From: Adiantum capillus-veneris
Taxonomy: Eukaryota > Streptophyta > Polypodiopsida > Polypodiales > Pteridaceae
Assembly: GCA_014529385.2 (NCBI GenBank)
Contig: CM043958.1
Span: 127,180,817 to 127,244,816 of the forward strand
DNA length: 64,000 bases
Direction of reading: 5' to 3'
In this document: piece by piece, positions 21,045-33,999 of the stretch
Position numbering within the stretch: position 1 is the first letter of the stretch
Layout: every line of letters starts with the position of its first letter
The notes under the pieces: model-generated
Seen by the model: the letters and a program-made list of their open reading frames with translations, nothing else
The model's database searches: none
What the model was told of the DNA's origin: nothing
Program-made: the position numbers and the translations under genes

Positions 21045-21681
21045 CTAAAACAGGATAAAAATAGAGACATTAAAGGAATGATGGTAATCTAGTATGGGGA
21101 GAATGATAGGGTTCGGGGAATTGAGGATTTCTCCTAGTACTGCCGCACCGAATAGGTAAACGATCTTCTGTTGGTAGAAGACTTTCCTATCTACATAGAT
21201 ATTCACATGCATATGTTGTAGGAATCTGAACGGGAATGCCGTTGGCCCGTTTTCCATCATGCACAAAGGGTGAAATACTTACTTATACTCTTACCGTGCC
21301 AGTGTTGATGAGTCGGCACATCCACAAGAGGTCGTCACCTTTCATGGGCTCTACCCTTCCTTCGTTGCTTGGCACGTACGGGGTGATGGCGACGCGTCTG
21401 ACCACTCCCAGTCTCTTGGCTAACAGCAATTGTAGGTAATTTCCGTAATCGGCGTGTTGCATGAATTCTACTCCATTCAGTTGCAGCTCATCTCCAGCCC
21501 ACTGGGTCTCTCCCGTGGTAGAGAGCTTCTTCAGGATAAGTTGTACAGGGAGGGGAGGAAGGTCCTCCACTCGCTTCCCAAAACAGCGAGAGCAGTAGCC
21601 GAACCACTCTTCTCTAGGACATGGGAATCTTCTCACCACTTCTTCTTCTGGATTGTCGAAGTGGATTGGTAGCACTCGCAT
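21045..21681 (-). pseudogene. E2 ORF upstream of gag, conserved with E5
   Basis: Two overlapping phases (21283-21681 and 21045-21266) lie before gag. The second contains NIYVDRKVFYQQKIVYLFG, which aligns with NVHVSRKIFFQQRIVFMFG in the 57441-57683 frame of E5, also just before gag. Both continue with (L/R)EIL and a Pro-Ile stretch ending NSFNV or NSFDV. Similarity at the protein level in two separate elements points to a real coding sequence. Ogre-type Tat elements are known to carry an extra ORF ahead of gag; whether this is the same protein I cannot tell. It has at least one frameshift. Confidence 0.65.
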
Positions 21682-21824
21682 GCGTCGTGCAAATCAGTAG
21701 GCGACGTTCTGCCGCTTAGCTTCGGATGACTTCTTCTTTGACAAAGTGGGTACAACCCGGCTCTCTGAGCTTGAAGCACTTGCTTGGCAAGATGCTTCTC
21801 CCTTCGGGGTCATGTGTTTCCAGG

Positions 21825-22242
21825 CTAGCCTATCTTCTCCTTGCCCTTGGCTCGAGCAGCCCCTTTAGGCCACTTTGGGGTTTTATCTTTGACTGCAGTT
21901 TCTTTAGGGAAAAGAGGCCTCACTGTCTGCTTTCCTTCCTTGACGTGAATGACCTCCTTGCGATGAATGTCAATGTAGAAGACTTCAGCCCTTCCGCTGC
22001 CTTCGTTGCTGGCACTCATCAACCGTGTGCCTTAATTGACAACAGTGATGGCACCTCACCAATCTCCCACCTGATGCTTTCGATTTATAGTTAGAACGAG
22101 CGACACGAGATGGAGAATTTACCTCTTGAATGTTGATGACATTGCAGCCTGGTAGTAGCACCTCAATGAAGGCAGCTAGGGCCTCCTCCGTCTCTTCTTC
22201 TTCCATCCTCCAGTTACAAAATTCCTTTAGCCACTCGTCCAT
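21825..22242 (-). pseudogene. E2 leader ORF with a CCHC zinc knuckle
   Basis: The frame at 21985-22242 (85 codons) starts about 55 bp after the primer site. It opens with an acidic segment (EEEETEEALAAFIEV) and contains CHHCCQLRHTVDEC, a perfect CX2CX4HX4C knuckle. A second frame at 21825-22022 continues in another phase. A nucleic-acid-binding role is a reasonable inference. It may be the N-terminus of the upstream ORF at 21045-21681, now broken by frameshifts. Confidence 0.55.
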
Positions 22243-22298
22243 GATTGATAGTGGGCGTCACTTTCAGCATTGTAAACTGAAGGGTCTTAGAAAAACCA

Positions 22299-22316
22299 TC
22301 CTCAGTGGGGGCACCA
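22299..22316 (-). other. E2 primer-binding site
   Basis: On the minus strand it reads TGGTGCCCCCACTGAGGA, two bases from the right LTR. The TGG start fits complementarity to a tRNA CCA end. I could not match it confidently to one tRNA. Confidence 0.65.
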
Positions 22317-22318
22317 AA

Positions 22319-24686
<2,368 letters not shown>

Positions 24687-25327
24687 CCTCCTCTTGGGTT
24701 TCCGGCTATCCCTCTCTAAATAGCTGGTCGGCTCTTTTAAGTTCTACTATTTCTTTCAGCAGCTCTTCTTCTCTTTGGACCCACATCAAAGCTAGGTCTC
24801 TGCGCTGAGACTGCTCCAACTTAAGCTCCAACTCGAGGTCTTTGTTTTTCTTCTCTAATGCCTCGTAGACCTCGTCTGTGCCTTTGATCGAGGCCACTGC
24901 AGGTTTTTCTCTGATTTGTCGCAGGAAAATTGCCTAATCATTTATTCTTTGTTCCGAGTACTGTAGGGAGGCATTGGCTACATCCAGCTGAACCTGAATC
25001 TTTTGAACTGACAAGGCCATGGTTAGAAGTTTGTTTGTGACTTCTGTCAGTTGTTCATCTTTTGCCTTGCATGCATCTGACAGTTTTGTAAGCAAATCTC
25101 CAAGCTCCTCCATCTCTTTCTGCTGCTTATCCCTGGCGAGCTGATGTTGTTCAGCTTTTTCTTTCAACTCTTGCACTTGCCTTCGTAGATCGGTGATGAC
25201 GTTAAGTCAGTATTCTAACTCCCCTTATAGTGCATCAATCACCATCTCTAATTCCTTGGCCATTGTGCTACGACTTAGTGCTCCTGAGTGAAGTCATTCA
25301 GTCATGTCCTGCATTTGCTTAGCATAT
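24687..25327 (-). pseudogene. E1 extra 3' ORF, coiled-coil part
   Basis: Frames 24934-25176 and 24706-24897 share one phase and encode long Glu/Lys/Leu-rich heptad segments (for example ALEKKNKDLELELKLEQ), predicted to form a coiled coil. One TAG lies at 24706-24708. The same phase continues across the E2 insertion into 4252-3383. A coiled coil suggests self-assembly or partner binding. The stops show the gene is dead in this copy. Confidence 0.6.
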
Positions 25328-25810
25328 TCATTCACTTGCAGGATGACCTCGTCGTTTGATTGCCAGTCTTCGTTTCGTGCCAGTTGACTTGATGTTTCTG
25401 CAGCTTCTTGTGTGTCCTTGGGCAGTGTCATGGCGGCTGTTTTCTATTGCCCTTGTGGTTGTTGGTGGCTGATCTTCTGTTTTGTCATCCTGAGGCTTCG
25501 TGGATGCCTCGGCCTTCTCTTGATGTGTTGAGGTAGAGGGTGTTTCCTTGGCCTCTTGTTCTCTGGGTTGTTCAAAATTCTTGTTTTCCTTTTGATGGTG
25601 TAGGACTAGCCGCCCTTTCTGGTTCTTCGTCGTGTTCTTTTTTCTGCTCTTCTGTAGACTCAGTAGCCTTACTTTGTTCAGGCTCTGCCTCCTTGGTGGG
25701 TTCAGGTCCTTTGGCTTCCTTTGCTGGTGAAGTTGGTGGGCTCGGCATGGGGTGATCATGCTGTTCGAAAACGGTTGAAGAAGGGAGTGGAGATACATCA
25801 CCTTTATCAT
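25328..25810 (-). pseudogene. E1 extra 3' ORF, charged linker part
   Basis: A 160-codon frame rich in Lys, Glu, Gln, Pro and Thr links the N-terminal globular part (25938-27050) with the coiled-coil part. It is in a different phase from both neighbours, so frameshifts are needed on each side. No domain is recognisable; the composition suggests a disordered linker. Confidence 0.45.
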
Positions 25811-25937
25811 CTTGTTTTGCTCCTTGTTCAGTTGTTTTCCTCTGCTTGCTTTTGCTGTTTTGCCGCCTCTTTTTCTTTTCTCGCTGCTTCTTGGGCTTCC
25901 TTCAGCTTTAAACCTTATGCTTCTTGGTACATCTTTT

Positions 25938-27205
25938 CTAGTAATTTGGTGGGATATTTAGCTTGTTTCCTGATATGATGCTTTTTTCTTGCACCTTTAA
26001 GCTGGGTACCCATTTTATCGGGTCTTTTCCTTGTGCTTGGCGGCTCCATTCGTAAGATTGATTCTCTCTTTCAAATCTGGCTTGCTTTTGTACCGGTTCC
26101 TCATGGTGTGCTGCCACGGCTTTTCTCTTCACTTCTTCCCGTCGTGCTCTTTTTTCCTCGTTATATGAGCTTTCACTGCTGAGTCATTCTGGTGAGCTCT
26201 TAGTCGACTCTTCATTAGACTTGTATGATCTCTTGGTAGATCTTGTAGCTCGAGGAGAAGGTTGTGCTGACACTATCCAAGTGTTTTGACCTGGGGCAGG
26301 TGGCAAGTTGTCGACCAATCCAATGGCATGGTAAGCAATCCTTGTCAAAAACTCTGGTGCACCCAGATAAGTGATTTTCCCTTTTTCCTTTGTCCCTTTC
26401 AATGTGGACAAAACATATTCGGCGTGGTCAATTGGTTGCCTTGTGGTTGATTTGAGGACTTGTGTAAAGGTTGTGGTAATCGCATGATTTGGTGTTGTAT
26501 ACCTTGGCGGCCTCTTAGCAAGGAAGTGAAAGTGCTGGTGGTACAACCTTGCGGGCTCTTCCACTTGTTTGTGAATAAGGTCGGCAAATATGGCCATGGC
26601 GGTTTGCTTGGTGAAAGTACCTGCCGTCTTTCTATCTCTTGCCCTCATTGTCATGCCTTCTGTTGGCAGTCTGAGTGCTTCTGCCACTATCTCCTTGGTA
26701 ATCACAACTTCAACCTTATTCCCTTGTGGGTCAGAGATTTGAGCGGTTCCATCTTCTTTGATCGTGGACAAAATCTCATAATCCTTTTGGAAGTCCACTC
26801 CACACGGCTCTTGTTCATAGCAATCTCTAAGTCCTAGCCTTCGGTTGTCTTCTTTGGTCTCGGGCTTTGCGGCGACATCATATACTTCTTTGGGTAGAAG
26901 TTGCACTTCTACCTGATGTCCTTCCTCGCTCTTGAATCTGCCGGTGAACACTGTGGTGTTGTGCTCTTCAAGTTGTTCCTTTGAGAGATAGGTCGCTTTC
27001 GCATTCTTGACTGAATCGGGGTCTAGTTGATATGTTGGTAGCTCTTGCAACTTTTCTTTTTGGTTGAGCTTCTTCTTGGCCTTTCTTGGCCTTCTCTGTT
27101 GCTTGCATGGCTCATGTTTAGTAAATAGAGTGTCAAAGTTAGCAGATTTGACAGGTTTTTATTTGAAAGGTCCTTCAGTCTGAAATGCTGACAAATTTGG
27201 TCCAA
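25938..27205 (-). CDS. E1 extra 3' ORF, N-terminal domain
   Basis: The main frame, 26184-27050, encodes 288 residues starting MQELPTYQLDP. It is a soluble mixed alpha/beta-like sequence with ITKEIVAEALRLP, TMAIFADLIHKQ-type helices and a conserved-looking HFHFLAKRPP. After one stop the same phase continues at 25938-26132 with a basic KRKAVAAHHEE segment that could be a nuclear signal. The pattern of an alternating binding-like helical domain recalls the plant transposon-protein domain found in many plant retroelement ORFs (Transposase_32-like), but I cannot confirm this by eye. It lies after integrase and a 2.2-kb spacer, so it may have used a subgenomic or spliced RNA. Confidence 0.55.
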
Positions 27206-29463
27206 CTTGCTTCAAATCAATTTTTGAAGATGCATAGATGCATAAAAATATGTAAGGAAAACAAAATTATAAAGTCCAAACAAAAAAATGCAACAAAAGT
27301 AAATAATCGCGATTATACAGCTGAGTAAATTTTTTCAACTTTTTACAAATTTGGTATTACGGGCTTGACGTATATACCAAATAGATACTCTGAGTGAAAT
27401 ATGGGCTCATTTGGATGCATAGGATGAAAATGGTGCCAGATTTAGGCTTTAGGTCTTTGAAACAGTAGATGTAAAGAGATTTTGAGATTCTGAGCTCCAT
27501 ATTTGTTCAAACTTTGCTAGTAGGCTTAAGACATCATGTACTTTGGATGTATGATGGCAAAATTGCAAATTTCTACCATTTTGGCCAAAAAGTAAATAAT
27601 CATGATTATTAACTTTTCTACCAAAATAAATTTTTTTGGGTACAACTTGGTTCTAGGCATTGTATAGACCCTGTATATGCGATATGAGATGATTTGGATC
27701 AAGAATTGTGGCTCATAACTCAGAATTTGGCTTGCAAAGACCTCTTTGCGTTTTTTGGCAATTTTCCAAGTTATATGTGATCATTTTGGCTCATACTTGA
27801 TTTTTGGCTTGTATTAGGTGTGCACAAGTGATAGATGATGTGATGATGCAACTTTCAAGCAAAAATAGTGCAAAAGTAAATAATCACGATTATTTACAAC
27901 AGTCACATTTTTCTTGAAAAACTTAAAAATTTTGACCTAAAGACATTCTATACACTTAAAACAAGTTCTAAATTGAATTTGGTAAAGTTTGGTCTTGCCG
28001 GCATAACTTTGTACTTTGTCGACTCTGAAATCACCGATTTTTGTGACTAGACTGCCTATTGAGTTGGTTAGTCACTTTTAAGGCTATGGACTTGTCCCCA
28101 ACATAGTTGTGAAGCAACTCATCCAATTTTGGCCCATTTTGAGTCAGTTTGACCCAGCATGTCGAATTTGACGCTTTGTAGCCTTCGAGCCGTTTTCTGC
28201 TTTTTGAGGGCTTTGCTTGATTGATTTCACAAAACCAATCATATACATTGTGTATAGACCTCGTAGGTAAGCTGTCTATGGAGTCAGAACCCAATTCTGG
28301 CATCTATCAAAAACCTAGCTTTTCTACTTGGGACCCCCTCGACCCTTGTCGAATGGTCAACTGGTAATATAGAAGTGCTCTATTATGTTGGGGCATGCTA
28401 CAATTCAAGTCTCATCCGATTTGGTTGAGCTGACAGGCCGCTATGGTCGATTTTTGGTCGTAGGTCTTCGTGCATTTCTCGGATTCTAGGGTTTTTTCTA
28501 GGGGTTTAGACTAGCTACCGGACGTACAAAATGGATCATTGATGAGTAATGAACTTACCCCTCATGTCTCGTGTGAGATAGCGCTAAAAACGGGTGATTG
28601 TAGACTCCGAAAAAGACGCGCAAAAGAAGTCGAAATGCTCTCTCTCCAAAGGCAACAAGTGAAAATGAGGTGATTTTAGCCTACCTTGGGTATCTATACT
28701 CGGACTTCCCGAACCAATTTTTCCCAGATTCCCCTGTTAATCCTACTAGGCCATGAAATCTACGTTAGACTCAAAAATTTCCCCAATCGGATTCTTGTAG
28801 CTCATTCTGCAAGAATTCTGCAAAAGTAGGTCTGGCCGCCCAATTTAGGCTTCACGCTTCCATCTTCCAATTTCATTGAAACTTTTTGTGCTTGTTCGCC
28901 TTGTCTTTCTGATCAGCACCGTGTCTTCAAATTTTCCATCTGAGCTCTTGTGCTATTTATTATTAATTTTTGATATGTTTATTAAAAAAATCAAAGAAAA
29001 TACAAAAGCAAAGTGAAAAATCTAATAATTAGGAATATCCATTGAAAAACACAGCTTTATTGTTTTTTGTTGGATTTCCCCATTTATAAGTCTCAATATC
29101 AGGAAAAATGATGAAAAGTAATAAAAAATGACTAATTTTTTATGATTTTTTGATAGTATATACACTATTTACACTCATTGGGGAGATATTATCCATTGAA
29201 TTTCCCCTGTTGATGATATATAAGGACATGATTAGTTAATTTTGCAAAAAATCACACGTTAATATCAAACTTTTTCCTCCCTTTTCAAACATTGCCCTTA
29301 ATTACTTAGTACTCTTCCACCCCTCCTAGATGGCGTACTCCGGGACGACTGTATGCATGGGTTGAACAATCGTGTCTATGCATAGCCGTGGTTGGATCTC
29401 CCATGCTTTGAAGATCAATGCAGTTCAAACCATTATGCTATGCAAGAGGTGGGTCTTGAGTGA
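27206..29463. other. E1 spacer between pol tail and extra ORF
   Basis: About 2.2 kb of AT-rich noncoding DNA. It contains three copies of a 22-bp palindrome about 285-293 bp apart, at 27299, 27592 and 27876, each followed by a T-rich segment. A 90-codon frame at 28031-28303 has no recognisable domain. Since the same palindrome recurs in the E1 5' leader, the spacer may be a duplicated leader or promoter region for the extra ORF. Confidence 0.6.
27299..27897. repeat. Palindrome repeats in the E1 3' spacer
   Basis: Copies of gtaaataatcNNgattatttac lie at 27299-27316 (right half shortened), 27592-27613 and 27876-27897. The arms pair over 10 bases each. The periods are 293 and 284 bp. Confidence 0.85.
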
Positions 29464-30536
29464 TTAACTCAAGGGTTGCTGATGTCGAGGCTTGCTGTTG
29501 CTGTCTTCCAAAGAGCAACTCTTGCAGCTTGTGTGCTCTTTCATTGATTGTACATCAGGATGCTTTAGCAAGATAATTTCTTGAGCTATTGGTAGCACTT
29601 TTGACGTTTGTCGATCTTTTACTCGCCATTGATGACTTGGTTTGTCTTGGTCAGAATGGTGTGGTTGAGGTTTATGAGACTTAACTCTCCATTGCTTGAT
29701 TGGTTTAACAGTTTGCGGGGAGGGTAAGTGCTCCTTTTTCTTCCAAATAAATTTCGTGTTAGGTTCCCTTCTTGGAGAAGTGCATCTCTTTGTTTTGACT
29801 CTCAGATCCGTCTTTGGTTTTGTCGTTGATGTTTTGGGCACCCAGATTTGAATTGGTTTGTCCTTAAGCTATGCTTTTGGTACCCAAATTTGCCTGACTC
29901 CTTGCATGCTTTGTGTAGCATTTTCTTGTCGAGAGGATGAAGAAGATTGATTACTTCGTGGTTTTCTTTACTGATAATTTCCTTTCCATTCCTCCTTGCT
30001 TGGTACAATTGGAACAATGAGTTGCCCGCCATTAGGTGATAGCTTGAGCTGATTTGTATCCCAATATGGTATTGCTTTGTATGTCCACATCCAGGGAATT
30101 CCAAGCATCATCTTCTCATTCATGTGCTCATCTGGTAAGCATACAAACTGATGAGGACATGAACATCCATGTACTATCACGTTTCAGTTGATCCTCCCAA
30201 TGTTGGTGTTGGGTTCTTGTTGCATCCTTTGATAGTCGCTATTCCTGCTGTCAATGACTTAGTTGTTGCTTTCTTGTACGTGGAATAACTGACTCCACTT
30301 ACTCTAGGTCCTGTATTGACCACGGCATTTGTGCTATGATTATTGAGCTGTACTTTGATGCGAAGGTCCATACCATCTAGCCATTCATCATCTGTTGACA
30401 TTGCATCTTTCGACAATTCCCATTGTCGGGCATCTATTTCCAATGTGTTGATGGGAATAGGTAGGTATTTTTTTATTCTTGAGAGCAACTTTCCTTTTGA
30501 GCACCCTAATCCGAGCTTCCTCTTGGGCTTCATCAA
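29464..30536 (-). pseudogene. E1 second protease-like domain and WVPK tail
   Basis: Downstream of integrase a second retropepsin-like region is split over frames 30177-30536 and 29968-30180. It shows VVNTGPRVSG where the active site DTGA is expected, then FVCLPDE and MMLGIPWMW, the usual C-terminal protease core. Asn replaces the catalytic Asp. It is followed near 29820-29910 by two IWVPK motifs and a basic region (29464-29841) with QWRVK repeats. The order protease then WVPK tail is the same as in E3. Frameshifts and stops make this copy non-functional. Confidence 0.6.
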
Positions 30537-31779
30537 TAACCTCTTGTTGTTTTATCTTCCTTTGCTTGGCTGCATGCATTCTTTTTAGCAATTCATTGGT
30601 TAGCGGCAAATTGTACTTCTTTAAACGACATCCACTAATCCAATTAGCCATTGGTTCACCATCTAGGGTGGATAGCTTAACTGCTCCACTTGGAGACACA
30701 TCTTCAATGATAAACGGTCCGCTTTCCTTTTTCTTAAACTTGGGAATGTGTTGCGTAAGGGAATAGATCAAAACTAAGTCCCCTTTCTTGAAGATTTTTG
30801 TAATTAGATGGGCATTAAAAAACTACTTTTGTTTCCGCTTTTGTACGTAGATGTGAGCTATAGTTGTTAGCCTTTGCTCATCTAGCTTCTCTAAATCTTC
30901 AAGTCTTTCTGACAATTCATGTCCAGTCACTCGAGATCCTTTGCTACCCTTAGTGTCGGCAATAGAAATTCTATTGGCAGTATGGCATCAAGACCATAAA
31001 CAAGGTTAAAGGGTGTAGCATTTAAAACTGTTTTGAATAAAACTCGATAAGCCCACAGAGCAGCATCTGTTCTTCCTGAACTAACTACTTAAGTCAAAAC
31101 CGAGCTAAGAATCTTATTCGTATGCTCAGCTTTCCGTTTGCTTGTGGGAGCTGACTTGTTATGGATGACCATAAATTCATTAAGCAGATACTCGATTACC
31201 TCATTGAGGAAATGAGGTAATAAGGAGCTGACTTGTTATGGATGACCATAAATTCATTAAGCAGATACTCGATTACCTCATTGAGGAAATGAGTTCCCGT
31301 ATCACTTACAATCTCTATTGGGAGTCCATATCTTGTGAACACATACTCATATAAGAATGCAGCAGTGGTTCTAGCATCATTCTTTTGAGTTGCTTTAGCC
31401 TCCACCCACTTAGTCAAACAACCTGTATAACTGCAATGACATATTGAGCTTGGGTTCTATAAGCAGGTGGCTATATTGGCCCAACAAAGTATATACCCCA
31501 TTTTGCGAAATCTCTAGCTCCCATCATTGATCTTAAGGGCATGCTATCGACTCGTGTTGGCATTTTTGCTCGTTGACAGGCATCACATCTTCGAACATAT
31601 TCTTTGGCATCTGCAAAAAGTGTTGGACACCATATGCGTGCCATCAAGATTGCTCTTGAAGTGGTCTCACTAGAAAAGTGACCTCCGGCTAATCCGGCAT
31701 GTGCTTGTTCTATAATTGGAATATATTTGTCTTCATTTGCACAAAGATGTAAATGTTGATCTTTACCTCTCCGATACAA
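30388..31779 (-). pseudogene. E1 integrase
   Basis: The frame at 31471-31779 holds an HHCC zinc-binding module (HAGLAGGHF ... CDACQ) and the start of the catalytic core, where WGIYFVGPI has Tyr in place of the first catalytic Asp. The frame at 31196-31417 carries the second Asp (SDTGTHF). A 70-bp duplication at 31147-31293 disrupts the core before the Glu. Broken sequence at 30960-31080 still reads ALWAYR and LVYGLDAILPIE. The GPY/F-like C-terminal domain is at 30388-30771 (ESGPFIIED). Integrase inserts the element cDNA; this copy is inactive. Confidence 0.8.
31147..31293. repeat. 70-bp direct duplication in E1 integrase
   Basis: Bases 31147-31216 recur as 31224-31293 with no visible difference, separated by gtaataa. 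The period is 77 bp, not a multiple of three, so it shifts the integrase frame. Perfect identity between copies suggests a recent event or an assembly artefact. Confidence 0.9.
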
Positions 31780-32444
31780 TTGGTTCCAATAAGAGCATAG
31801 TCTCTGACTTCAGTTTTAATTGCTCTTTGATGGCGTTTACTCATATCCTCAGGCACTGTTCGGCACGATAAGTAAGTAATGAGATAGTTACTCCATTTAG
31901 GAACAGGTGACATTTGAAACAATGTTACGTGAGGTATGGGTGTTTGTTTTTGTCATTGAGGACAGTCCTTTACAAAAGAGCGAACATCACTCCTCATAGT
32001 TGGCCAAAATACTCCAATTCTCACAATCCTTTGCATAGTTTGGTCCTCCGCAAAGTGAAGTCCCACTATGGTAATATGTGCTTGACTTAGGTATTGGTCT
32101 TTTTCTTCAGGATTAATGCATAAGAGAAATATTCCATCTCGGTTTCTTTTGTATAGCCTACCAGCTAGTAATTGATACATAGCCGATTGCTCAATTAATC
32201 CAATTGTGATAGGAAGTGGTATTTGCAAACCCACTTGAGCTATGGTCATCAATGATACCATATTTTCCGACCATCGAGGTATCATTTCCACGGAGAACAG
32301 ATATGCATCTGGTAGATCATCATCTACTCCTTTAGGAGGTTCTCCTGAAACAATTCTTGACAAATGATTTGCTCTTTGATGAGTAGTGCCCTTTTTTACA
32401 ACTACAGTGAAATCAAATTCCAGAAGAATGATGAACCATCTCAC
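31780..32444 (-). pseudogene. E1 RNase H end and duplicated zinc-binding module
   Basis: The frame 31953-32444 starts with the end of RNase H (WFIILLEFDFTVVV) and then a linker ending in HITIVGLHF and VKDCPQ, an HHCC-type module like those ahead of integrase cores. A second linker plus module follows (31710-31922 and 31471-31779), with a similar order LF, Pro, Lys/Arg-Trp-Ser, then LYRRGKD, HAGLAGGHF and RRCDACQR. So the segment appears to be present twice in tandem. Gypsy pol normally has one. Confidence 0.6.
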
Positions 32445-32450
32445 TATTCT

Positions 32451-33251
32451 TCATGTGATGCATGGCTTGTTGACTAGGTACAATAAGGCTTGGTGGTCCA
32501 CAAAGAACACAAATTTGTTTGCTAATAGGTAATGTCTATACTTTTTTACGGCATAGATCATTCCTAATCCTTCCCTTTTAGTGGTGGTATAATTCTTTTC
32601 TGCCATGTTCAACTGTCGGTTAGCATAGGAAATAGGGAAATCAATTTTTCCATCTCCTGGTTGAGCTAGTATACACCCTATGGAAAAATTGGAAGCATCT
32701 ACATGTATGTGAAATATCTTATTCCAATCTGGTGCTTTCAATATTGGAGCTGAAGTGAGAGCTTTCTTAAGCTTCATGAAGGATTCTTCACATGCTTCAA
32801 TCCACTCAGAGTGTGTAATCAAGCTATACATGGGTTTTGCAATTATAGCGTACATGTAAATGAACCGTCTATAATATCCACAATGCCCCATGAAGGCTTG
32901 AACCTCCTTGACTGTTGTTGGTCTAGGCAAATCAGTAATAACATGAATATTATCCATATCAGTAGCTATGCCATTTTTTGACACTATATGTCCAAGAATT
33001 TTTCCTTGTCTACCCATGAATGTGCACTTTTCAAGAACTGGGAAAATCTTATAAAGTCTACATTTTTCGAATACCTTTTTGAAGTGTTCAAAATGATCAG
33101 CCCGGATTGATGAATGTATACATAGATCATCAATATACACTTCCAAGAATTTCCTAAGATATTCTTTAAAAGCATGGCTCATCAATCTTTGAAAGGTGGC
33201 AGGAGCATTAGTTAACCCAAAGGGCATAACCGATAGGCAAAAATACCCCAT
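32451..33251 (-). CDS. E1 RT (second half) and RNase H
   Basis: This frame of 266 residues begins in RT with VMPFGLTNAPATFQ and contains the catalytic YIDDL. The thumb and connection follow, then a gypsy RNase H with an intact HVDASNFSIG start and TTKREGLGMIY. Only one RNase H is present, unlike E2 and E5. The frame overlaps the preceding RT frame (33208-33497) by about 44 bp in another phase, so one frameshift lies there. It ends at a TGA that is in phase with 31953-32444. Confidence 0.85.
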   Translation of the reverse strand: MGYFCLSVMPFGLTNAPATFQRLMSHAFKEYLRKFLEVYIDDLCIHSSIRADHFEHFKKVFEKCRLYKIFPVLEKCTFMGRQGKILGHIVSKNGIATDMDNIHVITDLPRPTTVKEVQAFMGHCGYYRRFIYMYAIIAKPMYSLITHSEWIEACEESFMKLKKALTSAPILKAPDWNKIFHIHVDASNFSIGCILAQPGDGKIDFPISYANRQLNMAEKNYTTTKREGLGMIYAVKKYRHYLLANKFVFFVDHQALLYLVNKPCIT

Positions 33252-33497
33252 TCCGTTGCAAAAGCAGTTTTACGCTGATCTTTTGGTTCAACCAAAATTG
33301 ATTGTATCTGAAAAACCCATCTAAGAAGCTGTAAGCTTCTTTTCCTACAACTCGTTCTAACACATGCTCAGTGATTGTAAGAGGAAAGTTGTCTCTAATG
33401 GTAGCTACATTCACTTTTTTTAGGTTGACACACACTCGTAAGTTTCCATTCTTCTTGGGTACTACCACAATTGGAGACACCCAATCTGTTTGTTCAA
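33208..33497 (-). pseudogene. E1 RT fingers/palm segment beside the E4 insertion
   Basis: On the minus strand the frame resumes directly after E4 with TDWVSPIVVVPKKNG and reads RVCVNLKK and SFLDGFF, the RT motif A region (Asp in FLDG). The first codons of the longer open frame (33498-33522) are E4 LTR sequence and do not belong to it. Counting the ttcaa duplication once puts it in phase with 39704-40069. Confidence 0.85.
33493..33497. repeat. Target-site duplication of E4, left copy
   Basis: ttcaa precedes the TGTTATG start of E4 and recurs at 39704-39708 after the terminal TGTAGCA. Confidence 0.92.
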
Positions 33498-33980
33498 TGT
33501 TATGTAATTGATATTTACCCATTTACAGCAGCTAACAGTTGGCAAAAAGCATCAGCAGAAAATGGATTATGCAGAAGGATATTACATTTTATGTATATTA
33601 TTCAAGTGCTCTTTATGAGCTTTGACCAATTATGTCCGGCCGGCCAGTTTGTACTCATTTTTGGGCATTTAAGAAATCTATAAATAAATACGTGCAAGAG
33701 GAAAATGCTCACTCTTGCACGGGGGGAGATTGCACCCAGTGTCTGCGTTGCTCTTCTCACCTCTCCTCTCTTCTCCCTCACCGTGCCGGTGTAGCACTCC
33801 GCTCTAGGAGGTGCGCATGCACGCGCTCTCTTGTCCTCTTTCGCTCTCCGTCTCTCTCGTATTGCTTATGACTCGGAGTATGTGCAATGATGGTTGCCAG
33901 CTATACAGTTTTGTCGATTTATGGCTTGCGATGTGCTGTTTCGAGTATTTTGCAGGGCACTTCGCGCTCTGACTGTAGCA
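33498..33980 (+). repeat. E4 5' LTR
   Basis: A 483-bp LTR, TGTTATGT to TGTAGCA, without indels relative to 39221-39703. Its start was set by the similarity running left of the second TG and by the ttcaa duplication. Confidence 0.92.
33679..33686 (+). promoter_or_regulatory. Candidate TATA box in E4 5' LTR
   Basis: TATAAATA within aatctataaataaatacg, about 300 bp from the LTR end, fits a plant pol II TATA box. The same sequence is kept in the other LTR at 39402-39409. No transcript start is known. Confidence 0.5.
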
Positions 33981-33981
33981 G

Positions 33982-33999
33982 TGGTATCAAAGCGAGGTT
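33982..33999 (+). other. E4 primer-binding site (initiator Met type)
   Basis: tggtatcaaagcgaggtt lies one base inside the 5' LTR. It matches the usual plant iMet primer site TGGTATCAGAGC at 11 of the first 12 bases. Confidence 0.85.

Noticed and set aside
33498-33522. First codons of the RT frame at 33208-33522 (MGKYQ) as RT sequence
   Set aside because: They are E4 LTR bases read through in the same phase, not E1.
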